DNA from: an uncultured Alphaproteobacteria bacterium
Lineage (GTDB): Bacteria > Pseudomonadota > Alphaproteobacteria > RF32 > CAG-239
NCBI GenBank assembly: GCA_944390275.1
Contig: CALXPL010000001.1
Span: 248,001-312,000, forward strand
Reading direction: 5' to 3'
DNA length: 64,000 nt
Shown here: one piece after another, positions 55,400 to 63,324 of the stretch
Layout of the letters: every line of letters starts with the position of its first letter
Position numbering within the stretch: the stretch's first letter is position 1
Notes under the pieces: model-generated
Seen by the model: the letters and a program-made list of their open reading frames with translations, nothing else
Told to the model about the DNA's origin: nothing
The model's database searches: none
Translations under genes and position numbers: made by a program

Positions 55400-56581
55400 A
55401 TGAAAAAAATATTGGTTCTTAATTCAGGATCATCATCTTTGAAATATCAATTATTTAATGTTGATGGCGATTCTTATGAAGTTATTGCTAAAGGTAATGC
55501 GGAACGTATTGGTATTTATGGTTCTTTTGTCAGTATAAAACTTGGCGATGGTGAGAAACTTATTAAAGAAGTAGCTTTACCTTCTCATAATGAAGCCATA
55601 AAAGAGGTTCTCAATTTGCTTCTTAATGGTGCTCTGAAAAATTTGGATGAATTGGATGGTGTTGGTCATCGCATTGTTCAAGGTGGAAGTTATTTTGACA
55701 AATCTGTTTTGATTACAGACGATGTATTGCAAAAAATTGATGAATTGTCAACGTTAGCTCCTTTGCATAATCCTGCTGCTGTTCTTGGTATTAAAGCCGT
55801 AAAAAATGCTTTGCCACATATTAAACAAGTAGCCGCTTTTGATACAGCATTTCATCAATCAATGCCTAAAGAATCGTTCTTGTATCCCTTACCCTTGGAA
55901 CAGTATGAACAACATCAAATTCGTCGTTATGGTGCGCATGGAACATCTCATCAATATGTTGCTCGTCGTGCCGCTGATTTGATGGGAAGAAATGGAAAGT
56001 TTATTACATGCCATTTAGGAAATGGAGCTTCTCTATCGGCTGTTGATAATGGAAAATGCATGGATACTTCTATGGGATTTACTCCTTTGGCAGGTATTAT
56101 GATGGGAACACGTTGTGGCGACATTGATCCTTATATTCCTTTGCATATTATGAAATATCAACGTAAAACCGTTGATGAGGTTAATGATTTATTAAATAAA
56201 CAAAGCGGAATGTTAGGACTTAGCGGTTTTTCAGATAATCGTGATGTCGAAGCAAAATTTTTAGCCGGTGATGAACGCGCTAAAATTGCTATGGAGGTTT
56301 ATGTCCATACCATTCTTCGTTTTATTGGTGCTTATATTGCTGTTTTAGGCGGCGTTGATGCTATTATCTTTACGGCAGGAATTGGTGAAAATTCACCGTT
56401 ACTGCGTAAAATGATTTGCGAACGTTTGGCTTATTTAGGTATTTCTTTGGTTGAAAATGCGAATAATAAACGCGGTGAGGAAGTTGAAATATCTACATCC
56501 GACTCTAAAGTTAAAGTTTTTGTTATTCCAACAAACGAAGAATTGGTAATTGCTCAAGATACTGTTGCTTTAGCAAAATAA
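55400..56581 (+). CDS. ackA: Acetate kinase
   Basis: Makes ATP from acetyl phosphate. 393 residues. LVLNSGSSSLKYQLFNV (about 5-21), HNPAAVLGIKAV, FDTAFHQSMP (about 145-154), RRYGAHGTSHQYVARRAA and CHLGNGASLSAVDNGKCMDT, GFTPLAGIMMGTRCGDIDP. ATG 55400 is preferred over in-frame GTG 55391. With pta it forms the fermentative acetate branch. A strong terminator follows. Confidence 0.97.
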   Translation: MKKILVLNSGSSSLKYQLFNVDGDSYEVIAKGNAERIGIYGSFVSIKLGDGEKLIKEVALPSHNEAIKEVLNLLLNGALKNLDELDGVGHRIVQGGSYFDKSVLITDDVLQKIDELSTLAPLHNPAAVLGIKAVKNALPHIKQVAAFDTAFHQSMPKESFLYPLPLEQYEQHQIRRYGAHGTSHQYVARRAADLMGRNGKFITCHLGNGASLSAVDNGKCMDTSMGFTPLAGIMMGTRCGDIDPYIPLHIMKYQRKTVDEVNDLLNKQSGMLGLSGFSDNRDVEAKFLAGDERAKIAMEVYVHTILRFIGAYIAVLGGVDAIIFTAGIGENSPLLRKMICERLAYLGISLVENANNKRGEEVEISTSDSKVKVFVIPTNEELVIAQDTVALAK

Positions 56582-56589
56582 TTAATTAT

Positions 56590-56624
56590 AAATTCGGGAA
56601 TTTAATTCAAATTCCCGAATTTTT
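56590..56624 (+). terminator. Rho-independent terminator after pta-ackA
   Basis: AAATTCGGGAATTT (56590-56603) mirrors AAATTCCCGAATTT (56609-56622) over a 5-base loop and ends in T. Confidence 0.92.
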
Positions 56625-56717
56625 ATGCAAAAAATTAAAAAAATTTGCTAATTGACAAAATATTTTCATTTTTAGACTAGATTTACTCTTTAAAATGTGG
56701 TATGTTACTCTCCGTTG

Positions 56718-56737
56718 ACAGCACTTTGTTGTGTTGT
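56718..56737 (+). promoter_or_regulatory. Small hairpin in the carD leader
   Basis: ACAGCAC (56718-56724) pairs with GTGTTGT (56731-56737; one G-U) over a 6-base loop. TTGACA occurs at 56652-56657 and at 56714-56719 in this 188-base gap, but no convincing -10 partner is seen. Confidence 0.35.
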
Positions 56738-56769
56738 ACCTGATAATCCAAACATGATAAGGAGTGATT

Positions 56770-57276
56770 ATGAATAAAAAAGTTTCTTCTAGTATTGCAT
56801 TTAATTCGGGTGATTTTGTTGTATATCCGGCTCATGGTGTGGGTAAGGTTTCTGATATTTCAAAGCAAAAAATTGCAGGTTCCGAATTGGAACTGATTGT
56901 GGTTAATTTTGACAAAGATAAAATGACTCTGCGTATTCCTATGGCAAAAGCCGATACTATTGGTTTACGAAAAATTTCCGGAGCTGATACAATGAGTGAA
57001 GCGGTTAGTGTTTTAAAAGGGAAAGCCAAAGTCAAAAAAATTATGTGGTCTCGGCGAGCTCAAGAATATGAAAATAAAATTAATTCGGGTAATCCGGTTG
57101 CAATAGCCGAAGTTGTTCGAGATCTGTATCGCAACGAAAATTTAGCGGAACAATCATATAGTGAGCGTCAGATTTATGAGCAGGCTCTAGGTCGTTTAGC
57201 TAGTGAATATGCTGTTTGTAATAATATTTCAACAGATGAGGCAACAAAGCAGTTGATTGAAGTTCTTGCTAAATAA
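56770..57276 (+). CDS. carD: CarD family transcriptional regulator
   Basis: 168 residues. The N-terminal RNAP-interacting Tudor-like domain shows FNSGDFVVYPAHGVGKVSDI (about 11-30) and IPMAKADTIGLRKIS. The helical C-terminal DNA-binding part contains VKKIMWSRRAQEYENKINSG and LAEQSYSERQIYEQALGRLA. CarD binds the RNAP beta subunit and stabilises open complexes at rRNA and other promoters. An in-frame GTG at 56764 is possible; ATG 56770 has AAGGAG at good spacing. Confidence 0.93.
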   Translation: MNKKVSSSIAFNSGDFVVYPAHGVGKVSDISKQKIAGSELELIVVNFDKDKMTLRIPMAKADTIGLRKISGADTMSEAVSVLKGKAKVKKIMWSRRAQEYENKINSGNPVAIAEVVRDLYRNENLAEQSYSERQIYEQALGRLASEYAVCNNISTDEATKQLIEVLAK

Positions 57277-57292
57277 ATCTATTTTAATTGCA

Positions 57293-57332
57293 CATACAAA
57301 AAAGGTCTTGAAAACAAGACCTTTTTTGTATG
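57293..57332. terminator. Bidirectional terminator between carD and the convergent lipoprotein gene
   Basis: An 18-bp perfect stem (57293-57310 with 57315-57332) around an AAAA loop, with A6 and T6 inside the arms so that it can act on both strands. Confidence 0.92.
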
Positions 57333-57341
57333 TTAGTTTTT

Positions 57342-57953
57342 TTAATTATATTCTTGAATATAGTTATTGTTTACAACATACATATTCAAATATTCATTTA
57401 TATTATGTTCCATGCTTCTGTTAAATTCACTGAAAAGTTTATGAACCATGGTGTTCCATTGCTTTTCCTTTTCATCTATGTCCGTATCAGAATTCATTGT
57501 TAATTCTCTCCACGCTTCAATAGTGGTTTCTGCACTGCTGAGTGATTCTGGATCGGAAATTTTTAGAGTTACAACCAAGCGTGCTTTATATCTGGTTCTG
57601 TCTTTCGTGAATAATTCTGTTGATTTTTCATTTTCTTCCGTAACACTTGCATCTTTAATGATGAATTTTGCAACTTTATTGGAGCTGAAATCAACAGCTT
57701 CTAAGCGATCTCTTGCCCAAATTCTTGCTGTTTTTTCTATTGAAATTGGGAATAAATGTTCGACATTCGGGCGTTTGAAAGATGGTGTGAATTCCGAAAT
57801 AACTTCAATTTTATTTACTTTAAGACGTATCATTTCTTGGTCAGCAAATCTTGGTTCTTCATAACGTCTTGGTTCTGCCGTGTCATCTCTGAATTGAGCG
57901 CATGCCGGTATGATTATCAGCATTGCTAAAATCGTGTATATTTTTTTTAACAT
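57342..57953 (-). CDS. Lipoprotein of unknown function
   Basis: 203 residues. Lipoprotein signal LAMLIIIPACAQFRDD (lipid Cys about 18). Mature part: a charged linker (RRYEEPRFADQE), VNKIEVISEFTPSFKRPNVE, then KTARIWARDRLEAVDFSSNK and RARLVVTLKIS-type strands (about 120-135), ending in a helical region. The pattern of a conserved N-terminal strand plus R-W/D helix resembles other alphaproteobacterial lipoproteins, but I cannot name the family. Upstream of it on the minus strand is hslO, 73 bases away. Confidence 0.72.
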   Translation of the reverse strand: MLKKIYTILAMLIIIPACAQFRDDTAEPRRYEEPRFADQEMIRLKVNKIEVISEFTPSFKRPNVEHLFPISIEKTARIWARDRLEAVDFSSNKVAKFIIKDASVTEENEKSTELFTKDRTRYKARLVVTLKISDPESLSSAETTIEAWRELTMNSDTDIDEKEKQWNTMVHKLFSEFNRSMEHNINEYLNMYVVNNNYIQEYN

Positions 57954-58026
57954 TTTTTATTCCAGTTCTGTAATTTTTACAATTTTCTATTGTTCTTTAT
58001 TCTACTACCTATAAATTAAAAAATAG

Positions 58027-58944
58027 TTATTGTTTTATTAACTCACCTTTTTCAAAGCTGTATTTTTCTCCGCAAAAACTGCATTCTGCGGTTATTTTTC
58101 CTTTTTCTGACAAACTGTCGATTTCTTTTTCAGACATATTGCTTAGTATTGTTCTTAATTTTTCTCGATTGCAACGGCAGCCAAATTTGTAGTCTTTGTT
58201 ATGGCTTACGCTAAGTTGGTGTGAATGATACAAACGATGTAAAAGTACTTCAGAGCTTAAATTCGAATCGAAAATTTCTTGAGGTTGCAAACTTTCTAAA
58301 AAGATTACGGCTTCTTCCCAAGAATCTTTAACTTCGTCTTCATTTATTTCTGTTCCTCCTTCATTGGGTAATTTTTGCAATAAAATTCCTGCTGATTGCC
58401 ATTTATCTTCTGGATATTCCGGCTCTTTAACATAAAGTTTGAGAGCCGTATCAATTTGTTCCGATTGTTTGAAATAACGTAAAGCACATTCTGAAAGTGT
58501 TTTCCCCTGTATTTCAACAACGCCCTGATACATTTTATCCGTCCCTCCCTGGTCAACGGTAAAAGCTAAATAGCCTTGTCCCAAATAATGAGGGGCTTCT
58601 TCATGTTCATCTTCGGTTTTGCGTAATTTTTTTGCGTTTTCTATTCTTTGTTCGTCGTAGCTTGCCGAAGCTCGTATGGTGCCATCGGAACTGATGTCAA
58701 TGACTATCATGTTTATTGGGCCGTTGCTTTTGGTTTGAAGGGTAAATAATCCTTCGTATTTTAATGTGCTGGCTAGTAATGCCGCTAATGCAATGCTTTC
58801 CGCAAGGACTGATGAAACAACTTTGGGATACTGATGTTTGGAAAGAATTGTATTTATGACGTTATCTAATCTTACAAAACGACCAAAAAATGCGTTGTTG
58901 TTGATATGAAATGATACACAGCTGTCAAATTTTGTATTAACCAA
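58027..58944 (-). CDS. hslO: Redox-regulated chaperone Hsp33
   Basis: 305 residues. N-terminal chaperone core (GRFVRLDNVINTIL; GPINMIVIDISSDGTIRASA) and C-terminal redox switch domain with CRCNREK and CSFCGEKYSF, i.e. the CxC...CxxC zinc site (about 255-290). The reading frame starts with TTG at 58944-58942 behind AAGGAAG. No ATG lies near the family start, so TTG is my choice. Activated on oxidative unfolding stress. Confidence 0.94.
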   Translation of the reverse strand: MVNTKFDSCVSFHINNNAFFGRFVRLDNVINTILSKHQYPKVVSSVLAESIALAALLASTLKYEGLFTLQTKSNGPINMIVIDISSDGTIRASASYDEQRIENAKKLRKTEDEHEEAPHYLGQGYLAFTVDQGGTDKMYQGVVEIQGKTLSECALRYFKQSEQIDTALKLYVKEPEYPEDKWQSAGILLQKLPNEGGTEINEDEVKDSWEEAVIFLESLQPQEIFDSNLSSEVLLHRLYHSHQLSVSHNKDYKFGCRCNREKLRTILSNMSEKEIDSLSEKGKITAECSFCGEKYSFEKGELIKQ

Positions 58945-58982
58945 TCTTTTCTTCCTTCTTATAATGTTTTATTCTGTATTAA

Positions 58983-59011
58983 TATGTAGACTACATTTGG
59001 AGTTTTTGCAA
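58983..59011 (-). promoter_or_regulatory. Putative promoter of hslO overlapping the recX start
   Basis: Minus strand TTGCAA (59011-59006), 17 bases, TACATA (58988-58983), 39 bases before the TTG start of hslO. The -35 bases touch the proposed GTG of the divergent recX. Confidence 0.45.
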
Positions 59012-59548
59012 GTGTTTGACGAAGCTGATATTACTAAAAAAAAGCCATTGAAAAAAATTACAAAGCAACGTTTAACGAATATTGCTCTCTATTATTTGCA
59101 ACGGTTTGAAAGTTCGGTTGCTAATTTAAAAGCTCTTTTGTTAAAAAAAATTAATGCGTATGCTCTTCAAAATCCGGATTTTGATAAATCTCAGGCCTTT
59201 TTATGGGTTGATGAGATTTTAGAATCTTTTCAGGCTCATAATTATTTGAATGATGCTCGATTTGCTGAAATGCGAATTCGTGATTACTTAGCCGCAGGTA
59301 AATCTGAAAAATATATAAAAACAAAATTGTTTGAAAAGGGAATTTCTCCAACTCTTGTTGCTCAACTTTTATCCGATTTTGAGTTTAGTTCTTATGATAA
59401 TGCTTTGCGATTGGCAAAGAAAAAACGTATTGGTCCTTATCGTGAAGAAGCGAATCGAAAAGCCTTTTGGCAAAAAGATATGGGTGTTCTTGTGCGCGCA
59501 GGATTTGATTATGATGTTGCTTTAAAAGTAATGGAAACTCAAATCTAA
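59012..59548 (+). CDS. recX: Regulatory protein RecX
   Basis: Modulator of RecA filaments. About 178 residues of three-helix RecX repeats: LTNIALYYLQRFESSVANLK, AFLWVDEILESFQAHNYLND and ARFAEMRIRDYLAAGKSEKY, with IKTKLFEKGISPTLVAQLL. No recA is adjacent. The start is uncertain: GTG 59012 has GGAG 9 bases upstream, whereas ATG 58964 lies in the hslO leader. Its stop overlaps truA by 4 bases. Confidence 0.85.
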   Translation: MFDEADITKKKPLKKITKQRLTNIALYYLQRFESSVANLKALLLKKINAYALQNPDFDKSQAFLWVDEILESFQAHNYLNDARFAEMRIRDYLAAGKSEKYIKTKLFEKGISPTLVAQLLSDFEFSSYDNALRLAKKKRIGPYREEANRKAFWQKDMGVLVRAGFDYDVALKVMETQI

Positions 59549-60285
59549 TATTCAACGCTATATAAGTATAAACCTTCTGCGGGAGCCGTGGGACCTGCTT
59601 TTTTTCTGTCTTTTGCTTCTAATATTGTTTTGATGTCTTCGGGCTGTATTTTCCCGCTTCCCACTAATTTTAGCGTTCCGACAATATTTCTAACTTGATG
59701 ATGAAGAAATGAGCGAGCCTCTACATAAAATATAATTTCATCACCATTTTGATTAATTTCTATTTTATCTAATGTTTTAATGGGGGATTTTGCTTGGCAT
59801 GCTGCCGCGCGAAAGGAGGTAAAATCATGATGACCAATCAAGTATTCTGCTCCTCTTCTCATTTTTTCTATGTCTAAAGGGGTTGGAATCCACCAAACGC
59901 GTTTTTTTAAAAGGGCAGAAGGTGCTCTTCTGTTTAGAATTCTATATATATAGGATCTTTTTTTTGCTGAAAAACGTGCATGAAATGTTTCTGGTACGGG
60001 AGTAACATCAAGAACTGTTATGGGAGCATCTTGAGCCAACAAATTTCCATTAAAGGCTTCCCTTATTTTCCATGGCTCCATTTGGTGATTTATATCTATG
60101 TGCGCTGTTTGTTTTAAGGCATGGACTCCGGCATCTGTTCTGCCGGCAGAAATAATTTCGGTATGTTCTCCGTTAATCTTATCTAAGATATCTTCAAGAT
60201 ATTGTTGAACACTTGGACCATCAAGTTGTCTTTGCCAGCCAAGCAAGTTACTGCCGTCATATTCTATAATTAGTTTATAACGCAT
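59545..60285 (-). CDS. truA: tRNA pseudouridine(38-40) synthase TruA
   Basis: 246 residues. MRYKLIIEYDGSNLLGWQRQ opens the chain, SAGRTDAGVHALKQTAHID has the catalytic Asp (about 50-55), then YIYRILNRRAPSAL, HHDFTSFRAAACQAKSP and FLHHQVRNIVGTLKLVGSGK. An in-frame ATG at 60309 would overlap the upstream gene; ATG 60285 gives the conserved start. Ten bases separate it from the oxidoreductase gene. Confidence 0.95.
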   Translation of the reverse strand: MRYKLIIEYDGSNLLGWQRQLDGPSVQQYLEDILDKINGEHTEIISAGRTDAGVHALKQTAHIDINHQMEPWKIREAFNGNLLAQDAPITVLDVTPVPETFHARFSAKKRSYIYRILNRRAPSALLKKRVWWIPTPLDIEKMRRGAEYLIGHHDFTSFRAAACQAKSPIKTLDKIEINQNGDEIIFYVEARSFLHHQVRNIVGTLKLVGSGKIQPEDIKTILEAKDRKKAGPTAPAEGLYLYSVEY

Positions 60286-60295
60286 TGTTTTGGTG

Positions 60296-61315
60296 TTATT
60301 CTGCTGCAACGGCTATGTTATTTGCTGCAGAATTATTAAAACCCAAGTTTTCTTGAATTTCCCATAATACTTTCAGAGCGGCTAAAGCATTTTCACCGCT
60401 GATACGTGGTGTTGCTTTTCCGTTAATGCAAGCGATAAAATGGTTTAATTCGGCTTGCAAGGGTTGGTTTGTCGGAATAAAGAGTTGTTCGACACTGCCT
60501 TTTAGTCCGTAATTCATCCATTCCGGTATTTCTTCTTGATTAATGTAGGGCATACGTCCTTGAGAATGTACGTTTATACTTTGATTGATAAAGTCCATAT
60601 CAATATAGTTGGTGTCTGTTGTTACCGTTAACGTTCTAACTCTCGCTTGAGTAATTCTGCTTGCAGTTAGGTTGGCCGTTACACCATTTTCAAATTCTAA
60701 GACTGCGGTTATATAGTCTTTACCCGAAGCGTGGTCCGGTGTTCTTACCGCTGCAGCGTGAATTTTGCTTACTTTACTTTTTACTAAAGATAATACAACC
60801 TCAACATCATGTATCATCAAGTCCATGGCAACGTCAACGTCGGTAATGCGTCCAGACGCTGCGGACATCCTTTGTGCCGTTAATGAACGAATCATTGAAG
60901 CGTTGTTCAAAATTTTATGCATCTGCTCTACTGCCGGATTGAATTGTTCGATATGTCCGACCAGTAATGTTACATTATTGTTTTTTGCGGCATTGATTAA
61001 TCTTAAGCATCCTTCTTCCGTGGTGGCTAATGGTTTTTCCATTAGACAATGAATTCCTTTATTTAAGAAAAATTCTCCGACATCTGCGTGGGTTACAGAA
61101 GTTGTTACGACACTTACGGCATCTACTTCTTTTGCAACTTCTTCCATACTGGAGAATGCTTTAATTCCAAACATTTCTGCCGCTGCTCTTGCTGCTTCCG
61201 GAAATATATCGTACACACCTACAAGTTCAACTCCTTGGAGGGTTTTGTATGTTTTAATGTGGTTCTTACCCATCATTCCGGCACCGATAACGGCTACTCT
61301 TACGTTGTTTGTCAT
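60296..61315 (-). CDS. Gfo/Idh/MocA family oxidoreductase (possibly GnnA-like)
   Basis: 339 residues. Rossmann loop VAVIGAGMMGKNHIKTY (about 7-23), the family signature MEKPLATTEEG with catalytic Lys (about 92-102), and LLVGHIEQFNPAVEQMHKIL. The GHIEQFNPA form is like that of UDP-GlcNAc 3-dehydrogenase GnnA, which makes the GlcN3N unit of some lipid A, but no gnnB, lpxA or lpxI is adjacent. So the substrate stays open. AAGAGGA precedes ATG 61315. Upstream of truA in one unit. Confidence 0.82.
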   Translation of the reverse strand: MTNNVRVAVIGAGMMGKNHIKTYKTLQGVELVGVYDIFPEAARAAAEMFGIKAFSSMEEVAKEVDAVSVVTTSVTHADVGEFFLNKGIHCLMEKPLATTEEGCLRLINAAKNNNVTLLVGHIEQFNPAVEQMHKILNNASMIRSLTAQRMSAASGRITDVDVAMDLMIHDVEVVLSLVKSKVSKIHAAAVRTPDHASGKDYITAVLEFENGVTANLTASRITQARVRTLTVTTDTNYIDMDFINQSINVHSQGRMPYINQEEIPEWMNYGLKGSVEQLFIPTNQPLQAELNHFIACINGKATPRISGENALAALKVLWEIQENLGFNNSAANNIAVAAE

Positions 61316-61400
61316 CAAATTTTCCTCTTAATCTGTTAGGATACTTTTAATAAAGTGATTTACTTATAGCAAAAAAACTGATAAAAAGCATTTAAAATGA

Positions 61401-61430
61401 TGTTACAAATTATTACAGATTGTTACACAC
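61401..61430 (+). promoter_or_regulatory. Three tandem 10-bp repeats (candidate operator)
   Basis: TGTTACAAAT, TATTACAGAT and TGTTACACAC lie head-to-tail at 61401, 61411 and 61421, so TTACA recurs exactly once per DNA turn. They sit in the 137-base gap between divergent starts of the oxidoreductase (61315) and the TolC-SPOR gene (61453). Confidence 0.5.
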
Positions 61431-61452
61431 TTAATCTGAGAGTTTTTTTAAG

Positions 61453-63255
61453 ATGAAGACTTTAATCTTTCTTGGTCGTTTTTATACTTATTTGATAAGT
61501 TTTTGCTCTGTTTTGTGCTTGGTTTCATGCCAGACTTCCGATAATTTAATTGAAGATGATAGGGCTAATAAACAAATAGTTTCTTCTTGTGAGGTAAAAG
61601 GAATCGTTCCTCAGGAGCCAAAAGGAAAAATTAATGTTTATGACGCAATGGCACGTGCGGCAAAGTATAATGTCGGGGTTATGACGGAACGTACCTTTAA
61701 CAAAATTTATAGTGTGAATTCCAGTGTTACGCCAAAAGAAATTTTAACCAACTTATTGAGTTCGAGTAATGGACAAGATAATAAAGTTTACAATGCTTTA
61801 CGTGCTCTCGATTATGCTATACTTTATGCTACGGCGAGTATGTCTCAATCTTCTCTTGATGTTCATGATGATATTTTAGAAACATCGGCTCAAAATTTGG
61901 CTCTTGCGGCAATTAAAGCCCATAATGATATGCTTTTTACCGAAAAACAGGATCCTCAACTGGTAAAACTTATTGCTAAAAATAAAGATGAAATTAAAGA
62001 TTTGGAAGATAAGTCGTTTCGAATGGGAAAATTATCTCCTGAAGAGTATGAGTATAAAAAAGCCTTGGATGTCAATGTTTACAAATTAAATAATTTTCAT
62101 GATATTTTTTTGGCAAGACAAGTTGAATATCGTAATTTAATTAAAGATAAAAGTAAAAATCCTCAATTAGACGGTCGAAAATTTTATGAACTTGACAGTT
62201 TAGATAAAAAATTAAATGCTCAAATCTTTCAGAAAGCAGCATTACGTTATCGTAACGAATTTAAATTAATGACTTCCAAAGAATATTCTTTTGAGGGAAT
62301 ATCTCGTTATTTGGCTCTTACTTTTGATTCAACGCAGCGTTTGGATGTTAATGAATATGATAAAAATAATCCTTTGTTTGTTAATGCTATGGAAAAACAA
62401 GCGGACGTTATTGCTAATAAGCTAATTGATTCTGTTGCTATTTATCAAAATAATACTTTAAAAGGAAAATTTTTCCAGCTTAAAGAAAATGTGTTTGATA
62501 ATTTAAGTGCTGCAATTTTTGCTCAAATCGATTTGGCTTATAATATGGTAAAAATGATAGAATTGGATTTAGAGGAAACCAATAAACAGATTAAAACTTT
62601 GAAAAAAGAAATCGCTTCTTTGAAAAGCCACGATTTGTCGATAGCACAGAAAATGGATTTGCTTGAAAAACAAACAAATTTGTTTTCTTTAGAAATGTCG
62701 CGTAGCCAAATTATAGGCGAAAAAGCCGTTGCCATACGTGCTCTTTATTTTTATGCCGGTTATGCTCCTTTTAATTGTCCGACTCTTAATATGCCTCCTG
62801 AAAATATCGCCCGAATTTTAAAAGATGGCTTTAATCGCGAGGTTGTTCGTATGCTTGCCAATATTCCGGAGGAGAAACAGTCTAATGTTTCAAAAGTTAA
62901 TGATTGGGCAAAAGGTGAAAATTGGTTGGAAAATCTCTTAAACAAGAAAAAAAACGGTGATGTTTCCTCAAAAACAATTAAACCTAAGACAGCTTATGAC
63001 TTATATGTCGGTGAAGAATACAATAAGCGTAAAATTATGCAGCTCGGAGCTTATAAAAATGTCAAAACTGCCTATAAAGATTGGGAAATTCTTAAAGATG
63101 TTTATCCTCAGCTCGGTCGTTATAAACCCGTGATTGTTCGTAATGATGATGATGGTAAAGTTTTAAATCGCTTGCTTATTAAATCGTCTGATGGAGGATT
63201 TCGTGATTTATGTAATGAATTAAGACGCGATAAAGTGCAATGTATTTTAAAATAA
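61453..63255 (+). CDS. Outer-membrane-type lipoprotein: TolC-like helical domain with C-terminal SPOR domain
   Basis: 600 residues. Lipoprotein signal with CLVSCQTS (lipid Cys about 26). GKINVYDAMARAAKYNVGVM (about 58-77) resembles the first helix of TolC/OEP repeats. Long heptad-like helices follow (NLALAAIKAHNDMLF; MIELDLEETNKQIKTLKKEI), as in TolC barrels, though the similarity is partial. The last 75 residues (RKIMQLGAYKNVKTAYKDWE ... FRDLCNELRRDKVQCILK, from about 526) are a clear SPOR domain, which binds denuded peptidoglycan at division sites. I know no standard TolC with SPOR. A secretion or efflux channel that is tied to the septum, or a coiled-coil lipoprotein only, both fit. Confidence 0.72.
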   Translation: MKTLIFLGRFYTYLISFCSVLCLVSCQTSDNLIEDDRANKQIVSSCEVKGIVPQEPKGKINVYDAMARAAKYNVGVMTERTFNKIYSVNSSVTPKEILTNLLSSSNGQDNKVYNALRALDYAILYATASMSQSSLDVHDDILETSAQNLALAAIKAHNDMLFTEKQDPQLVKLIAKNKDEIKDLEDKSFRMGKLSPEEYEYKKALDVNVYKLNNFHDIFLARQVEYRNLIKDKSKNPQLDGRKFYELDSLDKKLNAQIFQKAALRYRNEFKLMTSKEYSFEGISRYLALTFDSTQRLDVNEYDKNNPLFVNAMEKQADVIANKLIDSVAIYQNNTLKGKFFQLKENVFDNLSAAIFAQIDLAYNMVKMIELDLEETNKQIKTLKKEIASLKSHDLSIAQKMDLLEKQTNLFSLEMSRSQIIGEKAVAIRALYFYAGYAPFNCPTLNMPPENIARILKDGFNREVVRMLANIPEEKQSNVSKVNDWAKGENWLENLLNKKKNGDVSSKTIKPKTAYDLYVGEEYNKRKIMQLGAYKNVKTAYKDWEILKDVYPQLGRYKPVIVRNDDDGKVLNRLLIKSSDGGFRDLCNELRRDKVQCILK

Positions 63256-63324
63256 TGTTTGTATTCTCTAGTGTTTTCGCGTATGATGGTAATAGCTTTG
63301 ATTTAGTGTTTGGAAGTTTTGATT

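Noticed and set aside
56652..56719. Two TTGACA boxes before carD as promoters
   Set aside because: Neither has a good -10 at 15-18 bases, so I list no promoter. Start mapping is needed.
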